This document shows positions 42,556-51,702 of a stretch of DNA of 64,000 bases, piece after piece. Both the position numbers and the translations under genes were made by a program. The stretch is from Loktanella sp. S4079 (GTDB lineage: Bacteria; Pseudomonadota; Alphaproteobacteria; Rhodobacterales; Rhodobacteraceae). The stretch's first letter is position 1. Every line of letters begins with the position of its first letter. The stretch is from assembly GCF_000967725.1 (NCBI RefSeq), contig NZ_JXYE01000003.1, positions 310,001 through 374,000 of the forward strand, in the 5' to 3' direction. The notes under the pieces are model-generated. The model saw only the letters and a program-made list of their open reading frames with translations. It did no database searches and was not told the origin of the DNA.

Positions 42556-44292
42556 TTAATAGCAACGCTGTACTGCTCCGACATCCACAGTACGAAAATG
42601 CAGCCATTTTCGCACAAAGCGCGAATGTAGTGTCGTCTCGATTTCTTCTCGTAATTCCAGGTATCCAACGTCTTCGTATTTCTGGCCGTTCACCGAAAAA
42701 CTGATCACCGTATCTCTATTTTTATCTAGATAGCTTAGGAGATCATAATACACAAAACCGATTTGTCGCTCTTTCATGCTGTTCAGCGATGGGTCATTCG
42801 CAGCCTCGTCGATGGTTGCTATTTGCGCCACATAGGGTACCGGCCGATCTGCTCCTGAAAATATAAGATGGTTACTCTGACCACCCTCAATTCTAAGGTT
42901 TGAAAACATCGCAACACTTTGCGCTGTTTTAACTCCGAGATAAGGCATCGCCCCATTCACAAAGTAAAGCAAAGTAACAAAGCAACCGATCAAAATCGCA
43001 GGATAACTGAAAGCGTCACTGCGATCTTCGCTACGGAAGCGACCGTGAATCAAAATCAGCGCACAAACAACGCATACAAGCGGCAACAAGCATAGGCTTG
43101 CAACGTTGTATTGCCGAAGAAGCATGTAGAAAGCTCCGACGGAAATGAGGGTCACAAATGTAAAGATAAAGGTCGGTCGCCGGACCGATCTAGCAATCCA
43201 AACCATTTGCGAACTTTCGTTGATACGATCAAGTTGCGCGCCGCTAAGATACAATACATGCAAAGAAATCGTAAGCGTCGTAAATGAAATATAGGCCGAA
43301 AAGTTGCTAAACGTGAGCAACATATGGAAGGCCATTCCTCCGATCATACCGAGATGGCGGGTTCTTTTGTACAAAAGAGCAATGACCAAAATTCCCTCGA
43401 TAACAAAAGTGCCGTAGATTGCTCCGTAGTGAACAAATTGCCCTTGCAACTGATTTATCGGAGGCAGCATTTCATTCCACAAAGCAACAGCGCAACTCAC
43501 TTCAGGATCAAGAAAGCCGGTGTTAATTTTGTGGAAAATTCCATAAAAATACATGACCAATAACGCGCCACGCCCAGAAAGGACAAAATTTCCAAATATC
43601 TCGCTAATGGGTCGCGCCCGTACTGCCGCGTAGATGAAAGAAAGCCAGTAACCGACTAACACCATGGTCCTAAGCATCGTATGGTTTGACTGAACAGGAG
43701 CTTGGATCACAGTGCTTACACTGCTGATCACTACAAGCCAGAATAGACGCTGTGGTGAAGCTGGCCGCATGAGCAATAACAACGCAGCAACAAAAATTCC
43801 CCAAATGTCTATGTTGGTAAAGCCCTCACCATATTCAAACATATTGCTAAACACGTGAAAGATTGAAAATAGAGCAAAGAGTGCCGCGAACAGCACTTGG
43901 CGTTGTTCTGCATTTGAGTTGTCGTCGTTAATTACCCGCCGTCCGAGCAAAAATAACGTCAGCCAACGCCCCATCCGCAAAATCGGATATATAATTTTTG
44001 TTACTAGATGTTGCCCAAACACAAGACGATGAACGCGATTAAAAAAACCTGAATTTGATGACAGTTTAGCGAGCAAATTGACCGCTTCGTTGCCTCCAAC
44101 GCGACGTCCATCCAGGTCCACGACCATGCCTTGATCCAAGTCAAAACCTTCGCTCGTCAATTCCTGACGCATGTCAGGAACTTCGCGCAAATCGACCAGT
44201 TCGACGGCGCCGACCGCCTCTCTCAGTCGAACTAGTGCAACATATTGCGAGCAAAACGGACACTCGCCATCATAATAGATCGTCGCTGGCAT
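42556..44292 (-). CDS. DCC thiol-oxidoreductase domain fused to HTTM/gamma-carboxylase-like membrane protein
   Basis: A 578-residue protein. Residues 1-110 form a DCC domain: Y-Y-D-G-E-C-P-F-C with D8, C11 and C14 as in the D-x-x-C-x-x-C family signature. The rest has about ten or more hydrophobic helices, with F-Y-G-I-F-H-K-I-N-T-G-F and F-H-M-L-L-T-F-S-N-F typical of HTTM proteins related to vitamin K-dependent gamma-carboxylase. A C-terminal soluble tail follows. Base composition is distinctly AT-richer than neighbours (24 G+C of 60 at 43381-43440; 26 of 60 at 43201-43260; 33 of 60 in alkB at 42241-42300), suggesting transfer. Function unknown; a redox reaction in the membrane is a guess. 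Confidence 0.82.
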   Translation of the reverse strand: MPATIYYDGECPFCSQYVALVRLREAVGAVELVDLREVPDMRQELTSEGFDLDQGMVVDLDGRRVGGNEAVNLLAKLSSNSGFFNRVHRLVFGQHLVTKIIYPILRMGRWLTLFLLGRRVINDDNSNAEQRQVLFAALFALFSIFHVFSNMFEYGEGFTNIDIWGIFVAALLLLMRPASPQRLFWLVVISSVSTVIQAPVQSNHTMLRTMVLVGYWLSFIYAAVRARPISEIFGNFVLSGRGALLVMYFYGIFHKINTGFLDPEVSCAVALWNEMLPPINQLQGQFVHYGAIYGTFVIEGILVIALLYKRTRHLGMIGGMAFHMLLTFSNFSAYISFTTLTISLHVLYLSGAQLDRINESSQMVWIARSVRRPTFIFTFVTLISVGAFYMLLRQYNVASLCLLPLVCVVCALILIHGRFRSEDRSDAFSYPAILIGCFVTLLYFVNGAMPYLGVKTAQSVAMFSNLRIEGGQSNHLIFSGADRPVPYVAQIATIDEAANDPSLNSMKERQIGFVYYDLLSYLDKNRDTVISFSVNGQKYEDVGYLELREEIETTLHSRFVRKWLHFRTVDVGAVQRCY

Positions 44293-44393
44293 AACTATCT
44301 TTCGTTAAATGAGCGGCCCAATGTCGGGCCGGGCCGGCTGGTTGCGGCCGATATTTGCTACGAAATACGGCATTGTCGAGGCGCCAGTTATAC

Positions 44394-44422
44394 AAAAAAA
44401 CCCGCCGTACGAAGACGGCGGG
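44394..44422 (-). terminator. Rho-independent terminator of ccrM (minus strand)
   Basis: Stem CCCGCCGT/ACGGCGGG (44401-44408 with 44415-44422). The A7 run at 44394-44400 gives a U tract on the minus strand, about 95 bp after the ccrM stop. Confidence 0.88.
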
Positions 44423-44516
44423 CAGAGTTAGTAATCGCGGTCCCTGCCACCATGGAAGGGTTCTCCGCGATCACCGGCGGTATCAACTTTGGGAATGTGA
44501 CGCAGTTAAGCCTGCG

Positions 44517-45671
<1,155 letters not shown>

Positions 45672-45678
45672 CTAGTTT

Positions 45679-45717
45679 GAGTCAGACGGGATTCACTGTC
45701 AAAAGTTTTATTGAATC
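45679..45717 (-). promoter_or_regulatory. Cluster of three GANTC methylation sites upstream of ccrM
   Basis: GAGTC (45679-45683), GATTC (45690-45694) and GAATC (45713-45717) lie within 39 bp, 53-91 bp ahead of the ccrM start. By chance about one site per 256 bp is expected. In Caulobacter, GANTC sites in the ccrM promoter let methylation switch the gene off; a similar loop is inferred here. Confidence 0.7.
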
Positions 45718-45730
45718 AATGACTTACGTT

Positions 45731-46348
45731 TTACTCTTGATACAAGATATTGTGCACCGGTTTGAACGAACGTCTATGGTGTGGGGTAACACCAAGGTTT
45801 TCTAAGCCCGATTTATGCGCCGCAGTGGGGTAACCTGCATTTTTCTCCCACCCATAACCGGGATACTGTTGCGCCAAATCCACCATGTGTCGGTCACGCC
45901 ACACTTTGGCGATGATAGAGGCCGCAGCAATCGACAGGCTGCGCCCATCGCCTTTGACGAGTGTCTCACTCTTTACGGTTAACCCTCTGGGGGTCATGTT
46001 GCCGTCGATCAGCGCGTAATCTGTCGGGCGCTTTAGCCCATCGATCGCGCGTACCATTGCGATATGACTAGCGCGCAGAATGTTATGTTCATCAATCTCG
46101 GCAACGGTCGCTTGCGCCAACGACACATCCGCAGTTGCGAAAATTTCATCGTATAGCGCATCGCGTTTCTTGGCAGAGAGTTTCTTACTATCGTTCAAGC
46201 CGCTTGGGATACGGCTTGCGTCCAGCACGACGGCCGCCGCGACAACAGGCCCCGCAAGCGGCCCGCGCCCGACCTCGTCAACGCCAGAAACATAGGAAAA
46301 ACCACGATCCAACGCGGCAAGTTCATAAGAGTAATCAGGTTTTGTCAT
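45731..46348 (-). CDS. rnhB: Ribonuclease HII
   Basis: A 205-residue endonuclease that removes ribonucleotides and RNA primers from DNA-RNA hybrids. The catalytic acids are visible in G-V-D-E-V-G-R-G-P-L-A-G-P (about residue 22), A-L-I-D-G-N (about 113) and the final carboxylate region H-M-V-D-L-A-Q-Q. The ATG at 46348 gives the usual N-terminus; a GTG nine codons upstream is in frame. It precedes ccrM; the gap holds the GANTC cluster, so ccrM seems to have a promoter of its own. Confidence 0.94.
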   Translation of the reverse strand: MTKPDYSYELAALDRGFSYVSGVDEVGRGPLAGPVVAAAVVLDASRIPSGLNDSKKLSAKKRDALYDEIFATADVSLAQATVAEIDEHNILRASHIAMVRAIDGLKRPTDYALIDGNMTPRGLTVKSETLVKGDGRSLSIAAASIIAKVWRDRHMVDLAQQYPGYGWEKNAGYPTAAHKSGLENLGVTPHHRRSFKPVHNILYQE

Positions 46349-46469
46349 AAGTTCACAGAACAGAACAAAACGCACGGATCAAGCTCAAAAGGGGGCAAGA
46401 GCCATATCGTTCCCTTGCCCCAGTTGGCGCAACATCTGGGGATTTGTGCTGCGCCTGACGTCGGCGATT

Positions 46470-46916
46470 TTAGTGACGCCGATCAATCCGAAACCCTTCT
46501 TGGCGCATACATGCCGGGTCATAGCCATTGCGCGGCCCATCAATTGTGAACAAACGCACCTCGCAACGGTTTGGTAGACGGCTCAGCTGGACATTGTTGC
46601 GCTCGAGGCAGCGACGCATCAGCATCCTGTGCTGGCCATAGCGTGTTTCGATTTCGCGCAAACACTGGGAAGGCAGAGCATTTCGCCGGTCTCGATGCCC
46701 AGTCCAGCCTTGCGGGTGACGCGCGGCACGGTCGCTGGCTTGCTCAGAGGAGCGGCGGTTGCGGTTTTCTAACGCTGCATTCAACGCGGCAATCGCAGCA
46801 AGCCCAATGATCAATTTGCCCGCGTCTTCGCGATCAAATCCGTTTGCATGGGCAGGCGTCGCGCTGACCAAGCTCATCGAAATAGCAGTGAGCCCTGCAA
46901 TAAATGTTTTGTACAT
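46470..46916 (-). CDS. Exported basic protein of unknown function
   Basis: About 148 residues from the ATG at 46916 (AAAGGAAAG upstream). Signal peptide about 1-24 (A-H-A|N). The mature part has a short hydrophobic segment (I-I-G-L-A-A-I-A-A-L-N-A-A-L) followed by an arginine-rich, strongly basic tail (R-N-R-R-S-S, R-R-N-A-L-P, R-R-C-L-E-R-N-N) with four cysteines spaced as two likely disulfide pairs. It resembles a family of small exported proteins in Rhodobacterales without assigned function. Cationic charge suggests contact with peptidoglycan, LPS or nucleic acid, as inference. Confidence 0.7.
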   Translation of the reverse strand: MYKTFIAGLTAISMSLVSATPAHANGFDREDAGKLIIGLAAIAALNAALENRNRRSSEQASDRAARHPQGWTGHRDRRNALPSQCLREIETRYGQHRMLMRRCLERNNVQLSRLPNRCEVRLFTIDGPRNGYDPACMRQEGFRIDRRH

Positions 46917-47082
46917 GTGCTTTCCTTTCATCTGTTGCGCCGAAATGATCGGATGACGCTGATGAAACGAAACTCGGGCAAAGCTTTGCCGCCAAACAAT
47001 AACACATCTTGGATATAGAATGGCGCACGCAATAACATGCGTGGTTATTGAATATCATCGCGCTTTCAGGTCTTGTGGAACC

Positions 47083-47364
47083 ATGAAACATCTTTTTCTA
47101 ATCTTCATGGTCCTCTGTGCGACCGCTAGCGCAGCGCAGGCGGATTGCTATGCCGACTATAAGGCAAAGCAGGACAATCCGCTGCGGCTTCACTATGGTG
47201 TGACTGAGGTACGCGGTGAATGTCAGGTAGACACAGCAGAAAGCCAGCTACGCCCTGCACTGCAACGCGACGGCTGGCAGTTGTTGAATATTCTTGGGGT
47301 TTTTGACGGCTCTGGATTAGAAGAAAGAAGGAATAGCGCTGGTGAATACTTCCTCCGCTACTGA
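47083..47364 (+). CDS. Small exported protein, conserved hypothetical
   Basis: Ninety-three residues with a signal peptide (1-20, A-Q-A|D). The mature part begins D-C-Y-A-D-Y-K-A-K-Q and contains Y-G-V-T-E-V-R-G-E-C, so two cysteines may form one disulfide, and ends G-E-Y-F-L-R-Y. I recognise this pattern as a Rhodobacterales hypothetical but know no function. The start at 47083 gives the signal peptide; the longer frame from 47020 does not. Its last 23 bp overlap the start of the membrane-tethered winged-helix gene, so both are probably co-translated. Confidence 0.75.
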   Translation: MKHLFLIFMVLCATASAAQADCYADYKAKQDNPLRLHYGVTEVRGECQVDTAESQLRPALQRDGWQLLNILGVFDGSGLEERRNSAGEYFLRY

Positions 47365-48040
47365 GGCACGTGAAATCGGAAACAAGATCGTCGTCGCTGG
47401 CATAGCTGCGATTGTCGTGATCTTGGCCGTTGCCGCCGTATTGTTGTTTATCAACCTGCCCGACGCGAACGCATTCAATATGCGTGTGGAGCGACTATTC
47501 GTTGAAAACGACACATTGACCGGAAATGCAGAGATCAAGCTGCTGGAAATTCTGGCCCAGTCAGGGACCGCGTTTTCCGATACCTTGTCATCATACCGTT
47601 TTGTCATTTTCGTATTACTGGTCTTTGCAACAGCTCTGTTGATTGCAGCTGTTGCGTTCCTTGTCATGCTGATCGCTTTGAACCGGCGCATGGGACAGAT
47701 CGAACGCCAAGGCATCGAGGTAAACTCGCTGATTATCAGCCGCGACCAAAAGGCGGTGTATCTAAACAACTTTGAGTTCAAATTAACCGAAGCCGCAATT
47801 GAAACGCTTTCTGTTCTCGCCGAGGCGCGGATGGATGACGAGGTGCTGTCTGGCGCCGAAATCGAAGGTGTCATTTCTGGCCGCAACAGCAGCGACTGCG
47901 AAGAAGCTGCAGGCGCAACACGTATCAAACGCCTTCGCGATACCCTTGGCAATCAGATGATCAGTGAACTCTTGGTCAAGAATATCGCACGCAAAGGTTA
48001 CATGCTCGCGATCGACAAAGACGTTATTAAAATGGTCTAA
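47342..48040 (+). CDS. Membrane-tethered winged-helix transcriptional regulator
   Basis: A 232-residue protein starting with GTG at 47342 (AGAAGGA upstream). Membrane helix 1 is about residues 15-37 and helix 2 about 86-110, separated by a 45-residue loop that should face the periplasm; the C-terminal 110 residues are then cytoplasmic. That part looks like an OmpR/PhoB-type winged helix: L-T-E-A-A-I-E-T-L-S-V-L, I-K-R-L-R-D-T-L-G and a wing-like I-A-R-K-G-Y-M-L. There is no receiver domain. This order (membrane part first) is the reverse of ToxR/CadC. It lies upstream of module B with 283 bp between, so module B is the obvious candidate target. No further match is known to me. Confidence 0.7.
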   Translation: MNTSSATEAREIGNKIVVAGIAAIVVILAVAAVLLFINLPDANAFNMRVERLFVENDTLTGNAEIKLLEILAQSGTAFSDTLSSYRFVIFVLLVFATALLIAAVAFLVMLIALNRRMGQIERQGIEVNSLIISRDQKAVYLNNFEFKLTEAAIETLSVLAEARMDDEVLSGAEIEGVISGRNSSDCEEAAGATRIKRLRDTLGNQMISELLVKNIARKGYMLAIDKDVIKMV

Positions 48041-48323
48041 TGTTGACGCGACGTTAGGTCGCACGAATCACTCTGACTGATCGGCGGAAAACTGCACATA
48101 CCTCGCGTGCCGGGACCGCTTGCGCCCCGGATTTGATCCAAAAAGTTGACGTTTTTAGGCGTTTAAACTTCATTTCCTCTAGTTTGGAAAAGATTTGCCG
48201 CAATTTGCGCACAATTCGCCCAGTAAATGCTTTGCTACGTAGACACATAATCCTGGGGACAACTTGAGAAGCGACAAATTTTAGCCGTTGATTTGGTGAG
48301 TACCTGGGGGAGGAGAGTATTTA

Positions 48324-49904
48324 ATGTTGAGTAAGCGAAAGAACACTGCGCTCGGGTTGGTTGCCCTTGCTAGCAGTTTGACCATCGCAGATTTGTCGTA
48401 CGCGGGTGAGGTCACCCTGTCGTCTGGCGATGGCACGGTGAATATGACCGGTGAATTTATTGATTTCCAAGACAACGCATACATCATTGCGACCGCTTTG
48501 GGTGAGCTTCGCGTTGCAGCTAGCCGGGTTAGCTGTTCTGGGGCGTCTTGCCCATCTTTCGATACCGTAGAAACAGACATCACGATTGGGGGGTCGGATG
48601 TCGTGGGCTCAGGTTTGATGCCACTTCTGCTAGAGGGTTACGCAGGCGCAATGGACGCGGCCGCATCCTTGGGTAACACGGGTCAAAACGGCGAACTCAT
48701 CGCAACGCTGACCGCTGATCAAGGTTTCGGCGATGATCTGGTTTCTTTCCTTGTCTCATCCACGGGTTCAAGCGACGGTTTCCAACAGCTTCTGTCTGGC
48801 GACGCTGAAATTGCCATGTCTTCCCGCCGTATCGTTCCTGACGAGGCGCGCAGCTTACGCGATGCGGGTGGCGGCAACATGGTTGATCCCAACCAAGAAC
48901 ACATCGTCGCGATCGACAGTCTGGTCATCATCACGAATGCTGAAAACCCAATTGAAACGCTGACCACCGAAGAGGTCCGCTCCATCTATTCCGGGCAAAT
49001 CAGCAACTGGTCTGAAATCGGTGGCCCGAACCTGCCTATCACGGTTGTAACGCAGTCCGAAGATTCCGGGACACGTGCCGTTTTTGAAGATCGTATCTTT
49101 GGCGATACAGCTGCATCGCTGGCATCAAACGCCCAAATCGCGACATCTGGCAGCGAGGCTTCGCAACTTGTGAACGCAACCGAAGGCGCGATTGGCGTGG
49201 TCGGCTATTCATTCCAGCGTGGCGCTAACGCGGTCAGCCTTGTGAACGAATGCGGGATCACGATGACCCCAGACGCATTCTCGGCCCGGACCGAGGAATA
49301 CGCGCTGCAACGCCGCCTATACCTGTACACACGCGAAGACACAGCATCGGATCAGACCCGCGCGTTGGTTGATTTTGCGAAATCCAACGACGCTGACAGC
49401 CTGATTGGTAAAGCTGGCTTTATCGGGTTCGCCGTTGATCGTCGTGAACAGTCACTCGAGAGCGGGCGCGCACGTAGCCTGCTGGACCCAGCCGCAGACG
49501 CCTACGAAGCTGGCTTCATGCGTCAGATGCTAGGTCAAATGGTCGACTATGACCGCTTGTCCACAACATTCCGTTTCCGCACTGGTTCTGCCCAGTTGGA
49601 CGAACGCGGCCGGATCGACCGGGATCGTCTGGTTGAATATCTTGAGACACAGCCCGCCGGCACAGAAGTGCTGATGGTTGGTTTCACAGATGATGTTGGA
49701 CAGTTTGACGGCAACCGCTCTTTGTCAGAGCAACGTGCACAACAAGTCGCGCAGGACCTGGTTTCCTTCGCAGGTAATCGGTTGAATGGTATCACAGTTT
49801 CTTCGGTTGGATATGGCGAAATCGCCCCTTCTGGTTGCAACGCGAACCAAGAAGGCCGTCGCATCAACCGCCGTGTCGAAGTCTGGATCAAGTCACCAGC
49901 GTAA
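48324..49904 (+). CDS. Periplasmic binding protein-OmpA fusion, module B (PstS-like/OmpA family)
   Basis: A 526-residue paralogue of the 4163-5743 protein with identical domain order: signal peptide (about 1-27), a beta domain with L-G-E-L-R-V-A-A-S-R-V and a C-x5-C pair, a PstS-like binding fold (I-T-I-G-G-S-D-V-V; S-G-Q-I-S-N-W-S-E-I-G-G-P-N-L-P; Y-S-F-Q-R-G), and an OmpA domain (F-R-F-R-T-G-S to R-R-I-N-R-R-V-E-V-W). The T-x-S-E-D-S-G-T-R-A-V-F loop, standard for ligand contact in PstS, is intact here, while module A has S-D-S-D-T-A-A-V-F at the same place, so ligand binding may differ. GGGGGAGGAG precedes the ATG. It is followed by a PilJ-type gene. Confidence 0.87.
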   Translation: MLSKRKNTALGLVALASSLTIADLSYAGEVTLSSGDGTVNMTGEFIDFQDNAYIIATALGELRVAASRVSCSGASCPSFDTVETDITIGGSDVVGSGLMPLLLEGYAGAMDAAASLGNTGQNGELIATLTADQGFGDDLVSFLVSSTGSSDGFQQLLSGDAEIAMSSRRIVPDEARSLRDAGGGNMVDPNQEHIVAIDSLVIITNAENPIETLTTEEVRSIYSGQISNWSEIGGPNLPITVVTQSEDSGTRAVFEDRIFGDTAASLASNAQIATSGSEASQLVNATEGAIGVVGYSFQRGANAVSLVNECGITMTPDAFSARTEEYALQRRLYLYTREDTASDQTRALVDFAKSNDADSLIGKAGFIGFAVDRREQSLESGRARSLLDPAADAYEAGFMRQMLGQMVDYDRLSTTFRFRTGSAQLDERGRIDRDRLVEYLETQPAGTEVLMVGFTDDVGQFDGNRSLSEQRAQQVAQDLVSFAGNRLNGITVSSVGYGEIAPSGCNANQEGRRINRRVEVWIKSPA

Positions 49905-50033
49905 CTTGCCCGGCCACTGACCAACGGACCCACATCAAGTACAAGCAACAGACCAAAGTTCACCTAGCGACACACGCAAGAGTAAACGATTGTCATAGCC
50001 AGCGCTTGAGTCGGGAACGATAAAGGAAACGAT

Positions 50034-50978
50034 ATGTCACACAAAACAAATCCAAAGACTAAGTTGGCAGCATCTCGGCGGTTCTCACTATCTGGACTGA
50101 CGAGAGTTGCCTCGGTCGCCGCGATTGGCTTTTGCGCTGCAACGGGTGTCTCTGCCCAGAACATCGCAACCGACGTTGGCGCAAGCGAACGGATCAACAT
50201 CGCAGGTCAACTTTCGACTCTAAGCCAGCGAACCATCGCATCAGCCTGTAACCTCAACTCGGGGATTACAGTCCGCGAAAGCCAAGCCGTTTTGCAGATT
50301 TCTGCGGAACAGTTCACCGTTATCAGTGACGCACTGCTAAAGGGGAACAGGCGTATGGGCGTCTTGGGCGAAGAAACCCGCGCAAGAACGCTTCAGGTGA
50401 TCCAGACGCTGAATGACGAATGGGGCCCACTGCTTGCTCAGGCCACCGACACTGCAGTTGCAGCCGATGATAACGATCAGATCAAATCGCTCGCTGATCA
50501 AAGTGAACCTTTGCTTGAAACCGCGAACATTTTGGTCAGTGAAATCACCGGCCAATACGCTGACCCGGTTGCACTGCTTCACGCTGACGCGCTGCTGATC
50601 GACCTCTCCGGGCGACAGCGCACACTGGCGGCACAGATGTCCAAAGACGTTTGCCTGATCGCCTCTGGCATCAATGTTGAGCAAGCCCAAGCTGACCTTG
50701 CCCGCAATTCCAAGCTGTTTAGCGATACGCTCTCGGCGCTGCGCAATGGGTTGGAAAGCGTGGGCGTGCGCCCACCACCGACCCCACGCATCGAGGAAGG
50801 ACTGCAATACGCTGTCGAAGAATGGGAAGCCATTCAACCGATCCTTGCTCAGGCGCAAGCAGGTGAAGAACTTGATCCTGCAACTCGGCAGCGTGTCTTC
50901 TTTGCCTTCTTGGGAATCGAAGCGCGCATGAACAACGTGACTGTCTTGTACGATAAGAACTCAAAACTCGGGCTCTAA
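50034..50978 (+). CDS. Exported PilJ-type (methyl-accepting chemotaxis N-terminal domain) protein, module B
   Basis: A 314-residue protein with a signal peptide (about 1-40, ending V-S-A-Q) and two PilJ-like repeats: E-R-I-N-I-A-G-Q-L-S-T-L-S-Q-R (about 48-62) and L-I-D-L-S-G-R-Q-R-T-L-A-A-Q-M (about 190-204), each followed by a short distance and one cysteine (A-C-N-L, V-C-L-I). No second membrane helix, HAMP or output domain exists, so it should be a soluble periplasmic sensor or adaptor. It is the paralogue of 5827-6735 and ends with the same N-S-K-L-G-L/D-S-K-S-G-L type of tail. A strong terminator follows. Confidence 0.83.
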   Translation: MSHKTNPKTKLAASRRFSLSGLTRVASVAAIGFCAATGVSAQNIATDVGASERINIAGQLSTLSQRTIASACNLNSGITVRESQAVLQISAEQFTVISDALLKGNRRMGVLGEETRARTLQVIQTLNDEWGPLLAQATDTAVAADDNDQIKSLADQSEPLLETANILVSEITGQYADPVALLHADALLIDLSGRQRTLAAQMSKDVCLIASGINVEQAQADLARNSKLFSDTLSALRNGLESVGVRPPPTPRIEEGLQYAVEEWEAIQPILAQAQAGEELDPATRQRVFFAFLGIEARMNNVTVLYDKNSKLGL

Positions 50979-51000
50979 TCCTACGTGACATCACCAAAAC

Positions 51001-51028
51001 AAAGGGCGCTCATTGTGGCGCCCTTTTT
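51001..51028 (+). terminator. Rho-independent terminator after module B
   Basis: A 9-bp stem AAAGGGCGC/GCGCCCTTT (51001-51009 with 51018-51026) followed by a T run; it may also stop the converging hemerythrin transcript. Confidence 0.88.
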
Positions 51029-51031
51029 GCA

Positions 51032-51607
51032 TTAGCGAAGCTGCTCTGGATCGTATTTGAGCAAGACCGGCACAACCAGTTCTTCCTCGTCAATCAAGTG
51101 ACGATCAAGCATCGTTCCAAAGCTATCCAAAATTCCGTGAAGGTCGCCCAAGCGATCCTTGAACTTTGCCTTCTTACCGGGATCAAACTGCAGCACATCA
51201 TTTGCGCCACCCGCCAAACCAGCAAGCAAACCGTCCATCGCATGATGATCTGAATCCAACAGATCAAAGCCATGTGAAACACGTTTGTCCAATTTCGCCA
51301 TGACTGGGAAGTATTGCGCATCCTCAATCTGGTGATGGCCATGGAGTTGATTGATCAACATTCCGCCAAACCGCGACAGGCTGCGCTTGTAGTTGTCGGG
51401 GTCCATATTGCGATCCATGACCTGTTCGAGGTCGTCATTCAACTGCCCCATCAACCGACGAAACATCAGATGCCGATCTAACCAAAAAGCGATCAACTGC
51501 GAATAGTTTGGATTTGTCTTCCACTGCTCGCGCGGAAACTCTTTGATCAAAACCCGCAGCGGGTCTGGCAAAGCCGTGCGATTTGCAAGTTCGAGTTCCG
51601 GTGTCAT
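51032..51607 (-). CDS. Hemerythrin domain-containing protein
   Basis: A 191-residue cytosolic four-helix protein with diiron ligands in the order H-G-H-H-Q-I-E-D-A-Q-Y-F (about 90-101), D-S-D-H-H-A-M-D (about 118-125) and L-D-R-H-L-I-D-E-E-E-L-V-V-P (about 167-180), plus an early L-D-R-H-L-M-F-R. Hemerythrin-like proteins bind oxygen or nitric oxide, or serve in iron or redox handling. It stands alone; its 3' end meets the module B terminator. No adjacent regulator suggests a particular stress. Confidence 0.87.
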   Translation of the reverse strand: MTPELELANRTALPDPLRVLIKEFPREQWKTNPNYSQLIAFWLDRHLMFRRLMGQLNDDLEQVMDRNMDPDNYKRSLSRFGGMLINQLHGHHQIEDAQYFPVMAKLDKRVSHGFDLLDSDHHAMDGLLAGLAGGANDVLQFDPGKKAKFKDRLGDLHGILDSFGTMLDRHLIDEEELVVPVLLKYDPEQLR

Positions 51608-51702
51608 GGCAAACCTATCAGTCAGACAGTTATAGCTATCCCACCACTACCGCGTTTCAGCCCAAATTGAAGCGTAACTTCTGTGCTGTGAAGCACGGCA
51701 CC

